Positions 1 to 13,156 of a stretch of 64,000 bases of DNA are shown here, piece by piece (positions within the stretch are counted from its first letter, which is position 1; every line of letters starts with the position of its first letter). The notes under the pieces are model-generated. The model saw only the letters and a program-made list of their open reading frames with translations, was not told where the DNA came from and ran no database searches. The stretch comes from Lingula anatina. Lineage: Eukaryota; Brachiopoda; Lingulata; Lingulida; Lingulidae. The stretch lies in contig NW_019775758.1 in the NCBI RefSeq assembly GCF_001039355.2, positions 192,738 to 256,737 of the forward strand, read 5' to 3'. The position numbers and the translations under genes are program-made.

Positions 1-92
1 TGTGGCCATGTAACATTGGTTTATGAGTTCTTAGCTAATAAAGGGACGTACGTTTTTTATTACATTTATTATTATTTATTTATTTATTTTTT

Positions 93-139
<47 letters not shown>

Positions 140-2186
140 TCGGGCCCTGAAATCTAACTACATTAAATATTAGGTCTGTTTTATGACAAAAATGGCAGGG
201 CTGATGGTTCAGAGTACTTATTGCATCTAAGATGACCGCCCTGGGGTTCATCTCAAGCCGAAGTAGACCAACGTTTTTGGTTGAACTGTTCAGACTAAAT
301 TTTAGGCTACAGTTCGCACCTCAAACTGGCCCCAATGTCTAATTAAGACTACATATAGTAAATATTCAGCGTTTCGATCACGAACAATACAGTAATTATT
401 GAAAACAATGCCTTTGGACACGTTCATCCCCGGAAGCAATTCTTGTAAAATAATGCACACACGTCCCGAATTACAAAAATCAAAACAAAAATGTTTCTAT
501 GTTGTATTTGACGTGTATATTTAACCAAACAACAAAGGTCAACTTATCATCTGTATATACGATATCAATTTTTTTGCAGTAAGCGGAGAACATTGTAGTC
601 AAACATACAACAGTTCGATCAAAGAGCTAAGGTAACTTATGTCCATTTTCTGTATTTTATAAGATTACCAATCAAGATAAAAGGGTCTAATTAATCAAAA
701 AGCATCAAATCCACCTCAATGCCAGTTTTTTAATTGATAGTACCCCTAACACCCAACTTAAATTCTACTCCAGGAAAAAAAGTTATTAACATTCTCTAGT
801 TCGAATAAAAGCGTTCTGTAAGTCACAAATAACGCTCAAAGTATACGTTATCAAAGAAGACAATCTGCTTGCCTCTTGGACCTTTTCACCTGGTAATTTT
901 TATTACTCGTATTTATAGTTAACAGTTCTCAATTACCGGGGAAATTACTGGGTAGAAAGACGTCCAGGAAGGACATAGACCACCATTAGTGGTTGAGCCT
1001 TGCTCGTTAATCTCGCAGTTATCCGAGATTACCAGAAATAAGAGCCATGATCAAACCCCATTAGTTGTCCTGAAGTTCGGTGATAACTGAAGGTGAAAAG
1101 TGATTTGGCAGGTGCTAGAACCCGACACGATGGATAAAGTCCGCACATGGCTATGGCAAGTATTGTAATAATGAGCGAGCAAGGACTGTAGCAGACAGAC
1201 GGAAGCAATAAGAAGAAGCCAATCACGTAAGGCCTGGGTTCGAGTTCTCTAATGTACCCTTAATTGAAAAAAGGGGCAATAATGCCATGCCTAAGCATCT
1301 TGAGCAAACACTGCTGAGATGCGAAAAAAATAAATAAATTTCAAAAAATAAGAACGCGTTCAGAATCGAACAAGAGAGACGTGGCTGTTACAAATAAAGA
1401 AGAAGGGACTGAGAAGCACTTTAAAAACCGATGATTGTATTTTGTTGGCACCAAAATTCACTATTTGGTCTTTTAACGGTGACGCCGACGCAAAAGGTGC
1501 ATTATGCCCGAGAGAATGGAGGACATTATTCCGAATTTACAATATATCCAAAAAGATGTAATGGTTCATTAACTTGGAGGTCATTGGGAAAAAGCTCAAT
1601 TAAAGAAATTGTTTTAATTTGGCGTCAGGGTAGGGGAGAGGGCAGGGGTCAGGTAATTTCGAGAACTCTATAATGTTACCATTTTCCTTCCTCCCAGTCT
1701 GTAAGAAACATCTTAATTTTCCCGTCGGCGTCTGTAGATGAATGTCATATAGTCTATATGGTGTCCCTCGGCATTGTTTCAAACAATTCTCAAAAGCGGG
1801 TGTGATTTATGTTCGTAAATTTTGTTAAAATAATTAAAGGCCTTTTACCACACAGAATATTCCAAATTTTTCTTAGGTCGTCACTAAAAAGCATAACTCT
1901 TTATCCTTTCGGAATGATAATATTTATACCATCTAACCAACAGGAAGGCCTATATTGCTGGTGATGAGGCTAATTTGATCCAAACGTTTTTATAGGGACT
2001 GGCTTGGATGCTGGCCAGTACTCACTCGCCCTTTTTGCCCAATTAATCTTCGTACACCTACCATTGCACTTTCGGTTGAACAAGGCGCATCGGACGAGAG
2101 AGATGCCAAGAAGATGACCAGAAAAAGATGACCAGAAGTATGACCAACAATCCCCGTCATACCAATCCATAATCCAGATTTCTTAC
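1..2186. other. Non-coding stretch, no gene recognised
   Basis: No open frame here has convincing protein character. The stretch holds a TG dinucleotide tract at about 92-135 and AT-rich sequence. At about 1212-1226 there is a short GGTTCGAGTTC motif resembling a Pol III B box, but I found no A box or cloverleaf. On the minus strand the frame of the exon at 2187-2493 stays open to about 1990, so the low-coordinate boundary of that exon could lie inside this stretch. Confidence 0.5.
92..135. repeat. (TG)n microsatellite
   Basis: An uninterrupted TG dinucleotide run of about 20 units, directly preceded by a TATT-rich tract. Confidence 0.95.
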
Positions 2187-2493
2187 CTGCCAAAATGACC
2201 AGAACGATGACAACACCAATCGCCATAGCAAAGAAGGTCATCCATGCGCACAGGCGGCCGCTGTCAATCGTCATCCGCTCAAGATGGGACGAACTCTTTC
2301 CAAGGACAATATCGTAGACATTATCGTTGCCGTAGGGATGTTGGTTGTCTTTCGATTTGGTCGTCTGCGCCTGCGTAAGGATGGTGTTGACAATATCGAT
2401 AGACGTCGTTGACGGTCGGGCAGCGAGACGTGCCAGTTTGGCAACATTTTCGTCGTTTTGGAAGGCCGGGTTGTCATAAGACTGTTGGAATAG
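2187..2493 (-). CDS. Internal exon of a membrane protein, unidentified family
   Basis: This is a single exon of a larger gene. On the minus strand a TTATTTCAG acceptor precedes position 2493 and a GCAG|GTAAGA donor follows position 2187, giving 307 nt (entry phase 0, exit phase 1). The peptide has a polar stretch containing SYDNPAFQND and VYDIVLGK, so there are two tyrosine motifs. A strongly hydrophobic segment follows (CAWMTFFAMAIGVVIVLVIL), which reads as one transmembrane helix. If the donor is not used, the frame runs on to a stop near 1990 through a second hydrophobic stretch that includes GLWIGMTGIVG. That stretch is reminiscent of the second helix of four-helix proteins of the MS4A type, so the true exon may be longer. 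I could not find the neighbouring exons with confidence. Seen: splice sites and hydrophobicity. Inferred: membrane protein with an N-terminal cytosolic segment. Confidence 0.55.
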
Positions 2494-5400
2494 CTGAAAT
2501 AAGATTAACAAGATGCTTCAGATTTATAAAATCAAATCTTGGCAATCCACTTAAATGTTACTTTTCATTAAAGCCCCTTTACCTTCAAACCAATTGCGGA
2601 GAGAAGCCACAAGTTTTACCCGTAGTTACCTTTAAGATACACGTGGTGAGTTGGTTTTCGGGAGGGGCATCATGGAAGATGAAAAATGCCTCTCTTCAAT
2701 CGTCCCGTTTCGCCTTATGTGTCTACGTAGACGATCTCAAATTTTGATGATTTTTCTACCGTTACTGTACTGTTTAATTATATTATCAATCAGGATATGC
2801 ATGAACTTCTTACTCGATTCGACTAGACAACAGAAATCTCTTTTCGACCCGACATAAAATCACTTATACATCAAGGCATTATTTGTCCTACAAATTGCTG
2901 TATTGAAAACTATACAATGGTTTATAAACAGTGCGGCAAGCATTATACATATATGATGCATTAACATCATTTTCAATACGCCACGATTCCAAAAAGTATT
3001 CACAATCAGAATATTCTGTTACATAGAAATGCCATGTTTATAACTGATTAAATGCAAAAACATGTAATGTGTTTTCAACATTAGAATGTTCTCTATTTCA
3101 GAAATGTAGAGTGTACACTAGTACCTATAGAACAGTTATTTTAGCCCTGTTGTGTGTGTGTCTATAGCTATCTATCTGTCTGTATGTCTGTCTGTCTATC
3201 TGTCTATCTATCTATTACATCTAATACAGTCTAGCATCTCATTCAGATTAATGTGACGCAGTGGCATTTTACTTTGAAACTTGTATAGGACATTTTCGTT
3301 TGTTTCATATGCATGTTTAATCAATTAACTAGTGCGCTATTTGTCCAATGATTTAATGAAGCCAATTCAAGTGAACAAACGTGCTAAAACAAATCTAGGG
3401 CCAGTGACAAACCAAGCATAGACACACTCCTGCCTTGAAATGGATTTTTTTCTTTTCAAATTATATCAACGCACTGCCAGACGTTTTTCCCTATGATGTC
3501 TACTGCTGTTAACGTCAGTAAACAGCGTTAATGGCTTGGTTTTATGAGTATACAATAAAGACGATTGTGCTATATTTGTATCAGGCATCAGTCCGTCAAC
3601 TGAACCAATGAGAACATGTTTGATGTTCTGGTGGTGTACTGATCAATTTCACTTATTTGAACATGACGTGTGACTGGCAGGTTTATTGATATAGTCACCC
3701 AAGCGCACAAACGGTATATCGCTGAGGCACCAGCTCTGTTCTTTTCACATTTATACCTTCTGCATTCGTTTACAGAGAGAGAGAGAGAGAGAGAAAGAGG
3801 GAGAGAGCGTCATCCAAGTACAAAGATGAAGAGAGAGAGATATTTTGTATAGAGAGCAAGAGAGAGAAAGTACAAGTAAAACCAATGCTCTGTTTTACCT
3901 TCAATAATCGTAAATGTAAATAAAGGTAGAACAAATCCCTTATCCTCATTCCCAGACAGAGCAGAGACAGTAGCTTACAGAATTCCATTAGCTAACACTT
4001 ACCCTTAGTAACCGCGGTCTGGAGTGTGGGCCTGCCATTTACAAAGCCACCTCTTCGTGATTTCGTGCGTTTATTAAACTGTCAACTCCTAACTGGCCTC
4101 CTTTTTACAATTTTTATTTCTTGCATAATTTACAAAGCGTTTATCTGAGTTCTACTTGTTGCTGTCCGTAAATTCTGAACTGTAGCGAATATCACGAATT
4201 GGCGACAACTGCCACAGGTTTTACTTGCCGCATCCAAGGTGCGCCACACAAATATTCCTGTTTTATATTTCAGACATCTGTGATCCCGTTTGTGTCCTTT
4301 CGCTATTTCTTGCATCACCAAAACAGAATAAAACCAACGCTGTTTCTAATCCAGCGTTTGCCTTTTATTTGAACTGTTTCACCACAACAGAAAAAAATGC
4401 CGTTGGTGTTCTACGGCGTTCTGCTGCCCCAGCCTGTTATAGATAGTAGTGATGACCTCTATTAGCTACTTGTAATCTTCTTGTTTTGTAACAAGTGTCA
4501 GAGATAGATCTCTATTGCTAAAGACTGTCACAATACTCTCCTATTCAATGATCACTGTCTTATGTGTCACCTCCGTTTTGTACTCTTCTTGCAGCATACG
4601 ATAATATAATTACCTTCATTATCTGGTGCAATAGATCTCCGTGATAGTTTCCTTTATGGCTTAGAGAAAGTACTTGAAATGCTCCTAGTATACGCATACA
4701 ATGGCATAAGTACCTTTTTTTAAAATATGGTTTTCTCTTTATTCTGTTTTGAGCAACTTGTCACGTCTGTCTTCTGCAGTGCAGCTTAGGCACGGAATCT
4801 TTGGTTAGGATTTCAATAGAATAATGTGAAATATCCTGATAAATGCCTTTCCTCGTGACTGACTTTTGTTTTCTTATTGCGACTTGGACACTGCTCATGT
4901 ATACGTCGAGAGCAAGAGGTATTTCTGGATTGTGAACATCGAACTGGTGGTAAAGGCAGATCAATTACCTTTGCTCTACCAGAACTTGCAATTGTTGAGT
5001 GGTGTTTGCCTTTCTTCCTTGTTCTCACGCGAGTTGGTACGATGGATATATATATATGTAACCATACCTGGCATCGGACTGTGCTGCCTTCTTGATACAA
5101 CAGAGGATATCGTCTGGTGTGAGAGCAGTTAACTTTCTAATCGTGTTCCACGAAAAGACGAAAACAGCAGCAAGTGTAGACCTGTTCTCAGTGATTTTTC
5201 CCTTAATGTTTGGGTCAAGGTTCTCCCATCTGCTTTAAGTTAATCTGGCTTTACAAAAGCTGGTCAACGTTTTTATTTTTGAATGTGTACATTCAATCTA
5301 TCTAAGTCACGGCTCCAAGAAATCCAAGACCATATACAGTGTGTAAGGCACCTGTAACCAATTTTTTTATCAAGTTGAATACCGTTCAAAAGTCAAATCA

Positions 5401-6812
5401 CGGTTTATACCTGTTCTAAACCCAAAATGCTCTATTCTAAATGTCACCATTAACAGAACGTCTTGCTGCATAGAAACGTCATCTGTATTTTTTGTTCCTT
5501 TGTACCATCGGCGTCTTCATTTCCGACTCCAGAAAACGCTTTTATACAGACACGTCCATGGGATATTGTTCCCAGTGTTTACTCCATTTACAAAGGCAAA
5601 ATGCCTCGTTGCAGATATTGCTGATTTCTCTGTCAGGTTTCTATGAATCGTAAAGAATGCACTACATAAAACAGCCAACGCGCTCAGCTTCAGCACAGAT
5701 AACGGACACAGCAAGAGGATGAGTTTGTTTTTTATTAATAAGTTCTACTCAAGCGTATCACTAAATCACAATTGCCTTCCTAAACAAGTAGATTAGTAGA
5801 TTCCGTCTCCTGATGGTATTGATATAATTCGTCCATTTCAACCGCCCACGTTGGAGTTGGATTTGTAACAGTTTCAATTGCCGTTCTTAAGCTTACAGTT
5901 ATACCCTGGTTACTAAAACGTGTCTTTGCTACAGCAGAATGCCATCAGTTAATTTGTTTCTCTATTTAGATAAAAGACCGAACTGACCAAGCTCTAATGC
6001 AAATACGAAGCTCTTGGTATCGCTGTTCCACGAATACCAACCATACAGCGCACTGGTTCCCTTCTTGATAAATGTTTGTTTTCAGGCGTTTCTACGTTGA
6101 CGCTTCAAACTCGGTCGTCGAACGAGTGTGAAATGAGTCCCAAAAGAGTGTCAAGGGAATGGCGATGTCCCTAAGTAAAACAAATGACCATCTCTGAGCT
6201 CAGTTCCGTTGTGAGCCAGGCACGCTGGCCTGAGTTAGTCTATACCGCCAGAGCATGATCTCACAAGTCCTTCACAAACGTGGACCAGCACTCATGGACA
6301 ACAAAGTGTCCACTTCCCCGCCTCGAGCTGTGATACAACGTTAGTTGGCATGACAACGTGCGAGATCATCCAATTAACACCAACCAGTCCGGATTGATTT
6401 TCCCAGACGCATTGGGAGGGTTATAGTAGCGTCTCTGCTGTACTGTACATAATGTCCTGTATTAATCCATTGATTACTTACGTAACGTTACTCGATTTCA
6501 AAGCAGCAAAGCGAAATGATATTGACTGCAACGGCACGTTGGGACCGATTCCAAGTGCTCATATTCTCCGCTGAACATACGATTGAACGACAAGCAAACT
6601 GTTTCGAGACACTACTATTCGCACCGAAAAACAGGCCTCATCAAGCGTTAGTACTACCTGGCCCTCAGACTAATTAGTTTGCGTGTTATAAGTATTCGAG
6701 CTTAACCAAAGCAGCAATCTATCATCTGGAGTTATAATGTATTGTTTTCCACAAGATTCTGACAGAATACTTCAGTGCTTAATTCACAATGGGGCCATCA
6801 GCCCTACCTAGG
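2494..6812. other. Non-coding stretch with microsatellites
   Basis: No gene recognised. The stretch contains a TCTA/TCTG tetranucleotide tract near 3160-3215 and GA-rich simple sequence at about 3774-3870. Short open frames at about 4866-5132 (both strands) are not recognisable as any family and have no clear splice context. Exons of the gene at 2187-2493 could lie here on the minus strand, but none could be supported. Confidence 0.4.
3774..3870. repeat. (GA)n-rich simple repeat
   Basis: Imperfect GA dinucleotide runs broken by short spacers. The translated Glu-Arg and Leu-Ser runs on either strand are low complexity and not genes. Confidence 0.9.
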
Positions 6813-8570
6813 TCCTTTTTTCGGCGGTATACTTTTAAGTTAAAACTTTGAGAGATTGGCAACTCCATAGTTTAGCTATTAGTTATGGAAGTGGTCTCTG
6901 GTTCTTTTTCTGCACTCTACTGCGTGTCAGTGAGGTTTACAATAATTTCTTTAAAAAAAGGGGGGGGGGCTGATTCAGACTTGATGATAATCTAGCCCAT
7001 CTGCCACTGAGAGCTAGCATAAGAACAATAGCATCCACTGCCAGACAAGGTTCCCTTTACTCTTGCTTGAAGCCCCCCCCCCCTCCCAACCTCTCCAAGT
7101 GCTGAGTACCAAGCAAAGAGAACGCAACCACTAACCACAAACGGTTGGCCACGTAATCGGCACTCGACACGGTCAATTAATTAGCTTAGATTAAGAGCAG
7201 GGCGCGAATTTCTAGAGGGCTTATGGAGGGGAGTATAACTCCCTGTAATGTAATTGTACTGGGGCAAGTTCTCAAAGAGGAACGGTCCATTTCAGAATGT
7301 CGCTATTTGTGAGGGGGGTCTGTCGTCATATATACTACCTTCTATGCATCCGTCTAACCCTTATACCCTTATCTGTATTAATGATATGGGAGCCCAGACT
7401 TCTATTTCTTGGATAACAATGGTCGTGCAGTATATATATGCTCTGTAATTATCTACCATTCCTAACGTATATAATAAGAATCGATGCTTCAGATTCCATA
7501 ATGTGACTTTTCAAAGGTTTTATTTCAGGTTTAAATTAATGCCAGCTATCTTAGCTGCCTCACCGGGATTTGATTTTCTTTGCTTTATTTAAACGATGCC
7601 AATTAAACGAGATTAACGTGCGTATTAATCCTTTTTTTAAGCAGAAATTACTAAATGCAGTGGATCCTTAATAAGAATGGAAACTAATATAAGCTTTATA
7701 GATGCACATGACATATCATGCACTGTATCTTCAATTAAGCTTCAATGTATTCAGATCATTATTTGCATGTTGTAAGTTGCATGTTCGTCTTTAGTATATC
7801 AGTGAATGCTCACAGAGCAAAAAAAAAATTATTTTTTGTCCAATTAACATTTCAGTACAAAATAATATACATGCGCATGTAGAAATTTTTAACAGTCTCC
7901 AGTGATCCTGTAGATATTTTATTACTATCCCTATTCCCTCCCTCCCATGCTTGCTACTTGGCAAGGAAACCCTGGTCACGAATTGAATCTATCTATCTAT
8001 CTACTTATGTATCTGTCTATCTATAGAAAGATGTAAACGATATAAGGGCAAAACTTGTTTTGTGTGGCATGAAAGAAGACACGCTGCAGGTGAAATTGCC
8101 TTTATTTATTTATTTATTTATTTATTTTTTTATTTATTCTATTTTGAAGGCCACAGTTATACGAATTCATTCAAGGGAATAACACTTTTGCACAATGCTG
8201 ATGTTGACATTGTCGAACCACACTAACAGCTTTCATAACTCCCAGGTCGACTGAAGTTACCAAAATCGATACGTTAATTCCGTGTGTCTAAAGATACCAA
8301 TAATATTAGATCTACAGCCCCATCAATATCACGTATATTGTAAATGAGCCATCCACTGTCGTCAGTACGTCTTGTATTACTTGCCTACAAAAAAGGGTAA
8401 TTGTGTGAGTCGATGATGATATTTCAAATGACTTGTATAATATGGCCATTAATAAAAGTGTAAGCCATTGGTCATATTCATTGAGGTGGAATTGACCAAA
8501 AAAGAGGCTTGTCAGATAGAAATTTATATTTATTGCCGTTGCTCACTTGCTACTTCTGTAATATATGACT

Positions 8571-8782
8571 GCATTCCCATAGATTTAGATCGATCCATCT
8601 AGATCGACCTAACTCCCTGGGGGCTAACGCTAAATTGCTGTCAGCCGAGCAAGCACGGTAGTTAATTACCCCCTTACAGCTTTAAGTAGGCGGGACAGAC
8701 GCTTAAGCCAGCTAAGCTGACAGTAATCTAGTGAGACTCCCCACAGGGATAGATCGATCTAAAATCTGTGGGAAAGGGTTCT
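8571..8782 (+). mobile_element. MITE with AGATCGATC termini, copy 1 (in repeat copy A)
   Basis: A roughly 210-bp element with terminal inverted repeats. The left end reads CCCATAGATTTAGATCGATC and the right end is its approximate reverse complement, GATCGATCTAAAATCTGTGG. The interior has no coding capacity and includes CTAACTCCCTGGGGGCT and TAGTGAGACTCCCCACAGGG. Three related copies are in this window, at 11701-11935, 12942-13152 and 22070-22276. Confidence 0.85.
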
Positions 8783-9139
8783 ATGGCTGTGCCTCTAGGC
8801 TTGAAATGATTTTGATAGACTTGACTGCTTTGTCTTTGACTGAATGTACGCAGAGTTGACTTTATTCACCCACTATCACTGAAGCAGATAAGTATCGCGA
8901 AAAAGAAAAATAACTAACTTTTCTTCTACTCACATTTCAGAACGCATTTTATAAATATCTATCTCTCTATCTATGACAAATACAAGGTAAATAACATATA
9001 GTTAGTACATCTTTTCAAATTGCGCTCCAACCCAGAACCCTGAAACCCTAGGCCTGACACCCAACTTTTTTTCACATAACTTTACTAAACAATCTTCTCA
9101 GTGGCGCATCCTCCAGGCGACATATCTAGATGGAACAGA

Positions 9140-9156
9140 TTGGGGGGGGGGGGGTT
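9140..9156. repeat. Poly-G tract
   Basis: A G homopolymer within TGGAACAGATTGGGG. The matching site in copy B (about 14130-14148) carries a longer run, as expected for slippage between diverged copies. Confidence 0.8.
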
Positions 9157-11339
9157 CCAGGGTATTACATCTTTTTGACCACAACTCCACCTAGTGGTCA
9201 AACAATAGCACTGAGAAAGACTGCAACAAAGTGCAGTTGAAAATCTCTTCACATATAGGTTTTGCCTCGTTCTTTTTTTAGATGAAAATATGACTCTCTT
9301 AATACTATATTATATCACACCGTAAGGCCCCAATCGCTCCAAATTGAATCCAGGCAAAGCAAAAGATAATGGTAACAATGTGATGATAGTAGTGCTTTGT
9401 TAAAAAATGGTTTAAAACTCAGTTAGTCCCTGACTGCGTCTTGCACGTGTTGTGAGGGGTTATTTCTGGGATAGAAAATCTGTTTCATAATTTAAGCATC
9501 TACATGTAGACGGTTGTTAAGCTATTATTTCTCATTTTTATTGCATTCAGTGAAGTCCTCAGCGAACAGTGTTACGACGCAATAAACACAATCACCAAGC
9601 TATCAATCTCTGTCGCGCGTGTTAGACTGAGAGCTACTCCAAATGTGGGAGATGTATGTAATGCTTATCGCATTATGCAACAATGTGAAGTATAAATGAA
9701 AGTTGCACTGGTTATAGATTTCGTGCCTGCTAATCTTGGTCGGTCAAGTGGGTGTTAACACTGTAAATTGAAAACAGACAATGTGATGCAGATGTCGAGA
9801 TGAATTACTTCCAAGTACGTGTTAAACAACCATGGTAAAAGTCTTATTGCAAGTTTTTCGTACGCGTGTATCACAAAGGCATTTATTCAAAACACTAGTA
9901 ACATTCACACACGTGCCCCATATACACCACGACAGAATGGAACGATGGATATATATTTAAAACTAATGTTTCTTCAACAAGACACGATACGTTCCACCTA
10001 TCAAGAAACGGCCTAGCCTACTTTAATGTACTTTAATTTGTCCCTTTGAAGGAGTGGTGATTTGGTTATTTATCAAGCTATTGCTGTGGCACGGGTGTTG
10101 CATTCCCTTGCGTGGTATACATTTAATTTAAAGCGACCCAAAATAACCGATGTGACAAAATTGAGGCTCCTCGTAACAAAGAGTTCGTCCTCCGTTAGAT
10201 CCATACATGTTAAGGTTGATTGGGTCAAATATAAAAGTTCTATACATAGGCCTACATGTATGTAACAATTCACACCATGCTGCAAAATGTGCACTTAATG
10301 TTTTGTCAACAATGTTCTAAAAAGCTACACATCTACAACTTAAAACGTACTTATTGTTACATGCCTGTATCTATTGACCTTTCTTCGCAGTCGCGGATAC
10401 ACGGGTCACTCCGCTGTTTCGCTTTCATTATCATCACGCGAACCATCGATTGGCTTACGTGTATGTGGTTCTATTTTTCTCGACCAGGCAGTGGCAACTT
10501 CGCTTTTGGACATCCGATATGGTCAGCATGGAATTAATCTGTATGATGAGCGGTAAGCCCATACAGGCCCAGTGGGGGCACGTTTTGTCCACGCGACCCC
10601 CAGCAGAGAAAGCACCTGCTTGTGTATATGAAATCAGCGCACTCAACGAACTGATTGCTGAAAACGACACGAGGCAGTAGCTCAGCTTGCTAGTAGCAGT
10701 ATAGAGTGCAGTGGCGAATTAAGGGGGGTTATCAGCGGGANCTTTTCTCGGCGGTATACTTTTAAGTTAAAACTTTGAGAGATTGGCAACTCCATAGTTT
10801 AGCTATTAGTTATGGAAGTGGTCTCTGCTTCTTTTTCTGCACACTACTGCGTGTCAGTGAGGTTTACAATAATTTCTTTAAAAAAAGGGGGGGCAGATTC
10901 AGACTTGATGATAATCTAGCCCATCTGCCACTGAGAGCTAGCATAAGAACAAGAGCATCCACTGCCAGACAAGGTTCCCTTTACCCTTGCTTGAAGCCCC
11001 CCCCCCTCCCCAAGTGCTGAGTACCAAGCAAAGAGAACGCATCCTCTAACCACAAACGGTTGGCCACGTAATCGGCACTCGCATGGTCAATTAATTAGCT
11101 TAGATTAAGTGCAGGGCGCGAATTTCTAGAGGGCTTATGGAGGGGAGTATAACTCCCTGTAATGTAATTGTACTGGGGCAAGTTCTCAAAGAGGAACGGT
11201 CCATTTCAGAATGTCGCTCTGTGTGAGGGGGGTCTGTCGTCATATATACCTGTACTACCCTCTATGCATCCGTCTAACCCTTATCTGTATTATTGATATG
11301 GGAGCACAGACTTCTATTCCTTGGATAACAATGGTCGTG

Positions 11340-11340
<1 letters not shown>

Positions 11341-11401
<61 letters not shown>
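11341..11401. repeat. (AT)n microsatellite
   Basis: About 30 AT units. The same site in copy A (about 7430-7440) has only a few, so the expansion came after the block was duplicated, or it was lost in copy A. Confidence 0.95.
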
Positions 11402-11403
<2 letters not shown>

Positions 11404-11700
11404 TCTGTAATTTTCTACCATTCCTAACGTATATAATAAGAATCGATGGTTCAGATTCCATAATGTGACTTTTTAAAGGTTTTATTTCAGGATTAAATTA
11501 ATGCCAGCTATCTAAGCTGCCTCACTGGCATTTGATTTTCTTTGCTTTATTTAAACGATGCTAATTAAACGAGATTAACGTGCGTATTAATCCTTTTTTT
11601 AAGCAGAAATTACTAAATGCAGTGGATCCTTAATAAGAATGGAAACCAATATAAGATTTATAGATATACATGACATATTATGCACTGTATCTTCAATTAA

Positions 11701-11935
11701 CACCCCATTTCCATAGATTTTAAGATCGATCTATCCCTGTGGGGAGTCTCACTAGATTACTGTCAGCTTGGCAGGCTTAAGCGTCTGTCCCGCCTACTAA
11801 AAGCTGTAAGGGGGTAATTAACTATGGTGCCCGCTCGGCTGACTGCAATTTAGCGTGAACCCCCAGGGAGTTAGGTCGATCTAAATCTTAATCTGTAGAT
11901 CGATCTAAACCTCTGGGAAAGCACCCTAAGTTTCA
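11701..11935 (-). mobile_element. MITE with AGATCGATC termini, copy 2, inserted only in copy B
   Basis: This is the reverse-oriented relative of copy 1. Copy A shows an uninterrupted site, CAATTAAGCTTCAATG, at about 7732-7747. Copy B reads CAATTAA, then the element from CACCCCATTTCC to GGAAAGCACCC, then TAAGTTTCAATG. A TAA trinucleotide therefore flanks both sides and appears once in copy A. A 3-bp TAA target-site duplication is typical of PIF/Harbinger elements, which supports a non-autonomous Harbinger-type MITE. The empty-site comparison is seen in the sequence; the superfamily is inferred. Confidence 0.85.
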
Positions 11936-12475
11936 ATGTAGGCGGATCATTATGTGCATGTTGTAAGTTGCATGTTCGTCTTCAGTATATCAGTGAATGC
12001 TCACAGAGCAACAAAAAGCTTTTTTTTTTCCAATTAACCTTTCAATATAAAATAATATACATGCTCATGTAGAAATTTTTTAACAGTCTCCAGTGATCCT
12101 GTAGATATTTTATTACTATCCCTATTCCCTCCCTCCCATGCTTGCTACTTGGCTATTTCAAGGAAACGAACCCTGTAATTATCATGCGGCCTCTATTGTT
12201 CGACCATACGGGGCAGGGTTGGGAGACCATGCGGCCTTTTGGTAAGGGGACTTTCCGGCGGGACTGTAAGTATCGGCAAAAAGACCAATCGATAACAGAT
12301 TAGGCGTTTTTTGCGCCAGGTGATCCTGGTTATGTATCGAATCTATCTACCTACCTTTCTATCTATCTTCTTATGTATCTATATATCTATCTGTAGAAAG
12401 ATGTAAACGATGTAAGGGCAAGGCTTGTTTTGTGTGGCATGAAAGAAGACACGCTGCAGGTGAAATGACATCTAT

Positions 12476-12514
<39 letters not shown>

Positions 12515-12941
12515 TTCTATTTTGAAGGCCATCGTTATACGAATTCATTCAAGGCAATAACACTTTTGCACAATGCTGATGTTGACATTGTCGAACCACA
12601 CTAACAGCTTTCATAACTCCCAGACCGACTGAAGTTACCAAAATCGATACGTTAATTCCGTGTGTCTAAAGATACCAATAATATTAGATCTACAGCCCCA
12701 TCAATATCACGTATATTGTAAATGAGCCATCCACTGTCATCAGTACGTCTTGTATTACTTGCCTACAAAAAAGGGTAATTGTGTGAGTCGATGATGATAT
12801 TTCAAATGCCTTGTATAATATGGCCATTAATAAAAGTGTAAGCCATTGGTCATATCCATTGAGGTGGAATTGACCAAAACAGAGGCTTGTCAGATAGAAA
12901 TTTATATTTATTGCCGTTGCTCACTTGCTACTTCTGTACTT

Positions 12942-13152
12942 CATTCCCATAGATTTAGATCGATCCATCTAGATCGACCTAACTCCCTGGGGGCTCACGC
13001 TAAATTGCTGTCAGCCGAGCACGCACGGTAGTTAATTACCCCCTTACAGCTTTTAGTAGGCGGGACAGACATTTAAGCCGGCTTAGCTGACAGTAATCTA
13101 GTGAGACTACTCCCCACAGGGATAGATCTATCTAAAAACTGTGGGAATGGGG
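12942..13152 (+). mobile_element. MITE with AGATCGATC termini, copy 3 (in repeat copy B)
   Basis: This is the partner of copy 1 at the equivalent place in copy B, with the same termini (CCCATAGATTTAGATCGATC on the left). The right end reads CTGTGGGAATGGGGTC, which gives an outer terminal repeat of about CCCCATTCCCA. Confidence 0.85.
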
Positions 13153-13156
13153 TCTA

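Larger units (their letters stand above)
6813..10740. repeat. Large direct repeat, copy A
   Basis: The block begins near the motif CGGCGGTATACTTTTAAGTT and ends in a G-run beside the single N at 10741. It matches 10742-15680 in the same order and orientation with high identity through all shared segments, for example 6825-7700 against 10750-11690, 7980-8830 against 12340-13220, and 8850-10700 against 13850-15650. Compared with copy B it lacks the reverse-oriented MITE at 11701-11935, about 150 bp near 12175-12320, and about 620 bp near 13230-13850. It has a much shorter AT tract at 7430. Short open frames inside it are mirrored in copy B with small changes and no conserved function was seen, so I do not call them genes. 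Confidence 0.9.

Noticed and set aside
1200-1240. GGTTCGAGTTC as a tRNA or SINE B box
   Set aside because: No A box at the right distance, no cloverleaf, and no second copy seen.
11211-11468. Frames full of alternating Ile-Tyr
   Set aside because: Pure translation of an AT microsatellite.
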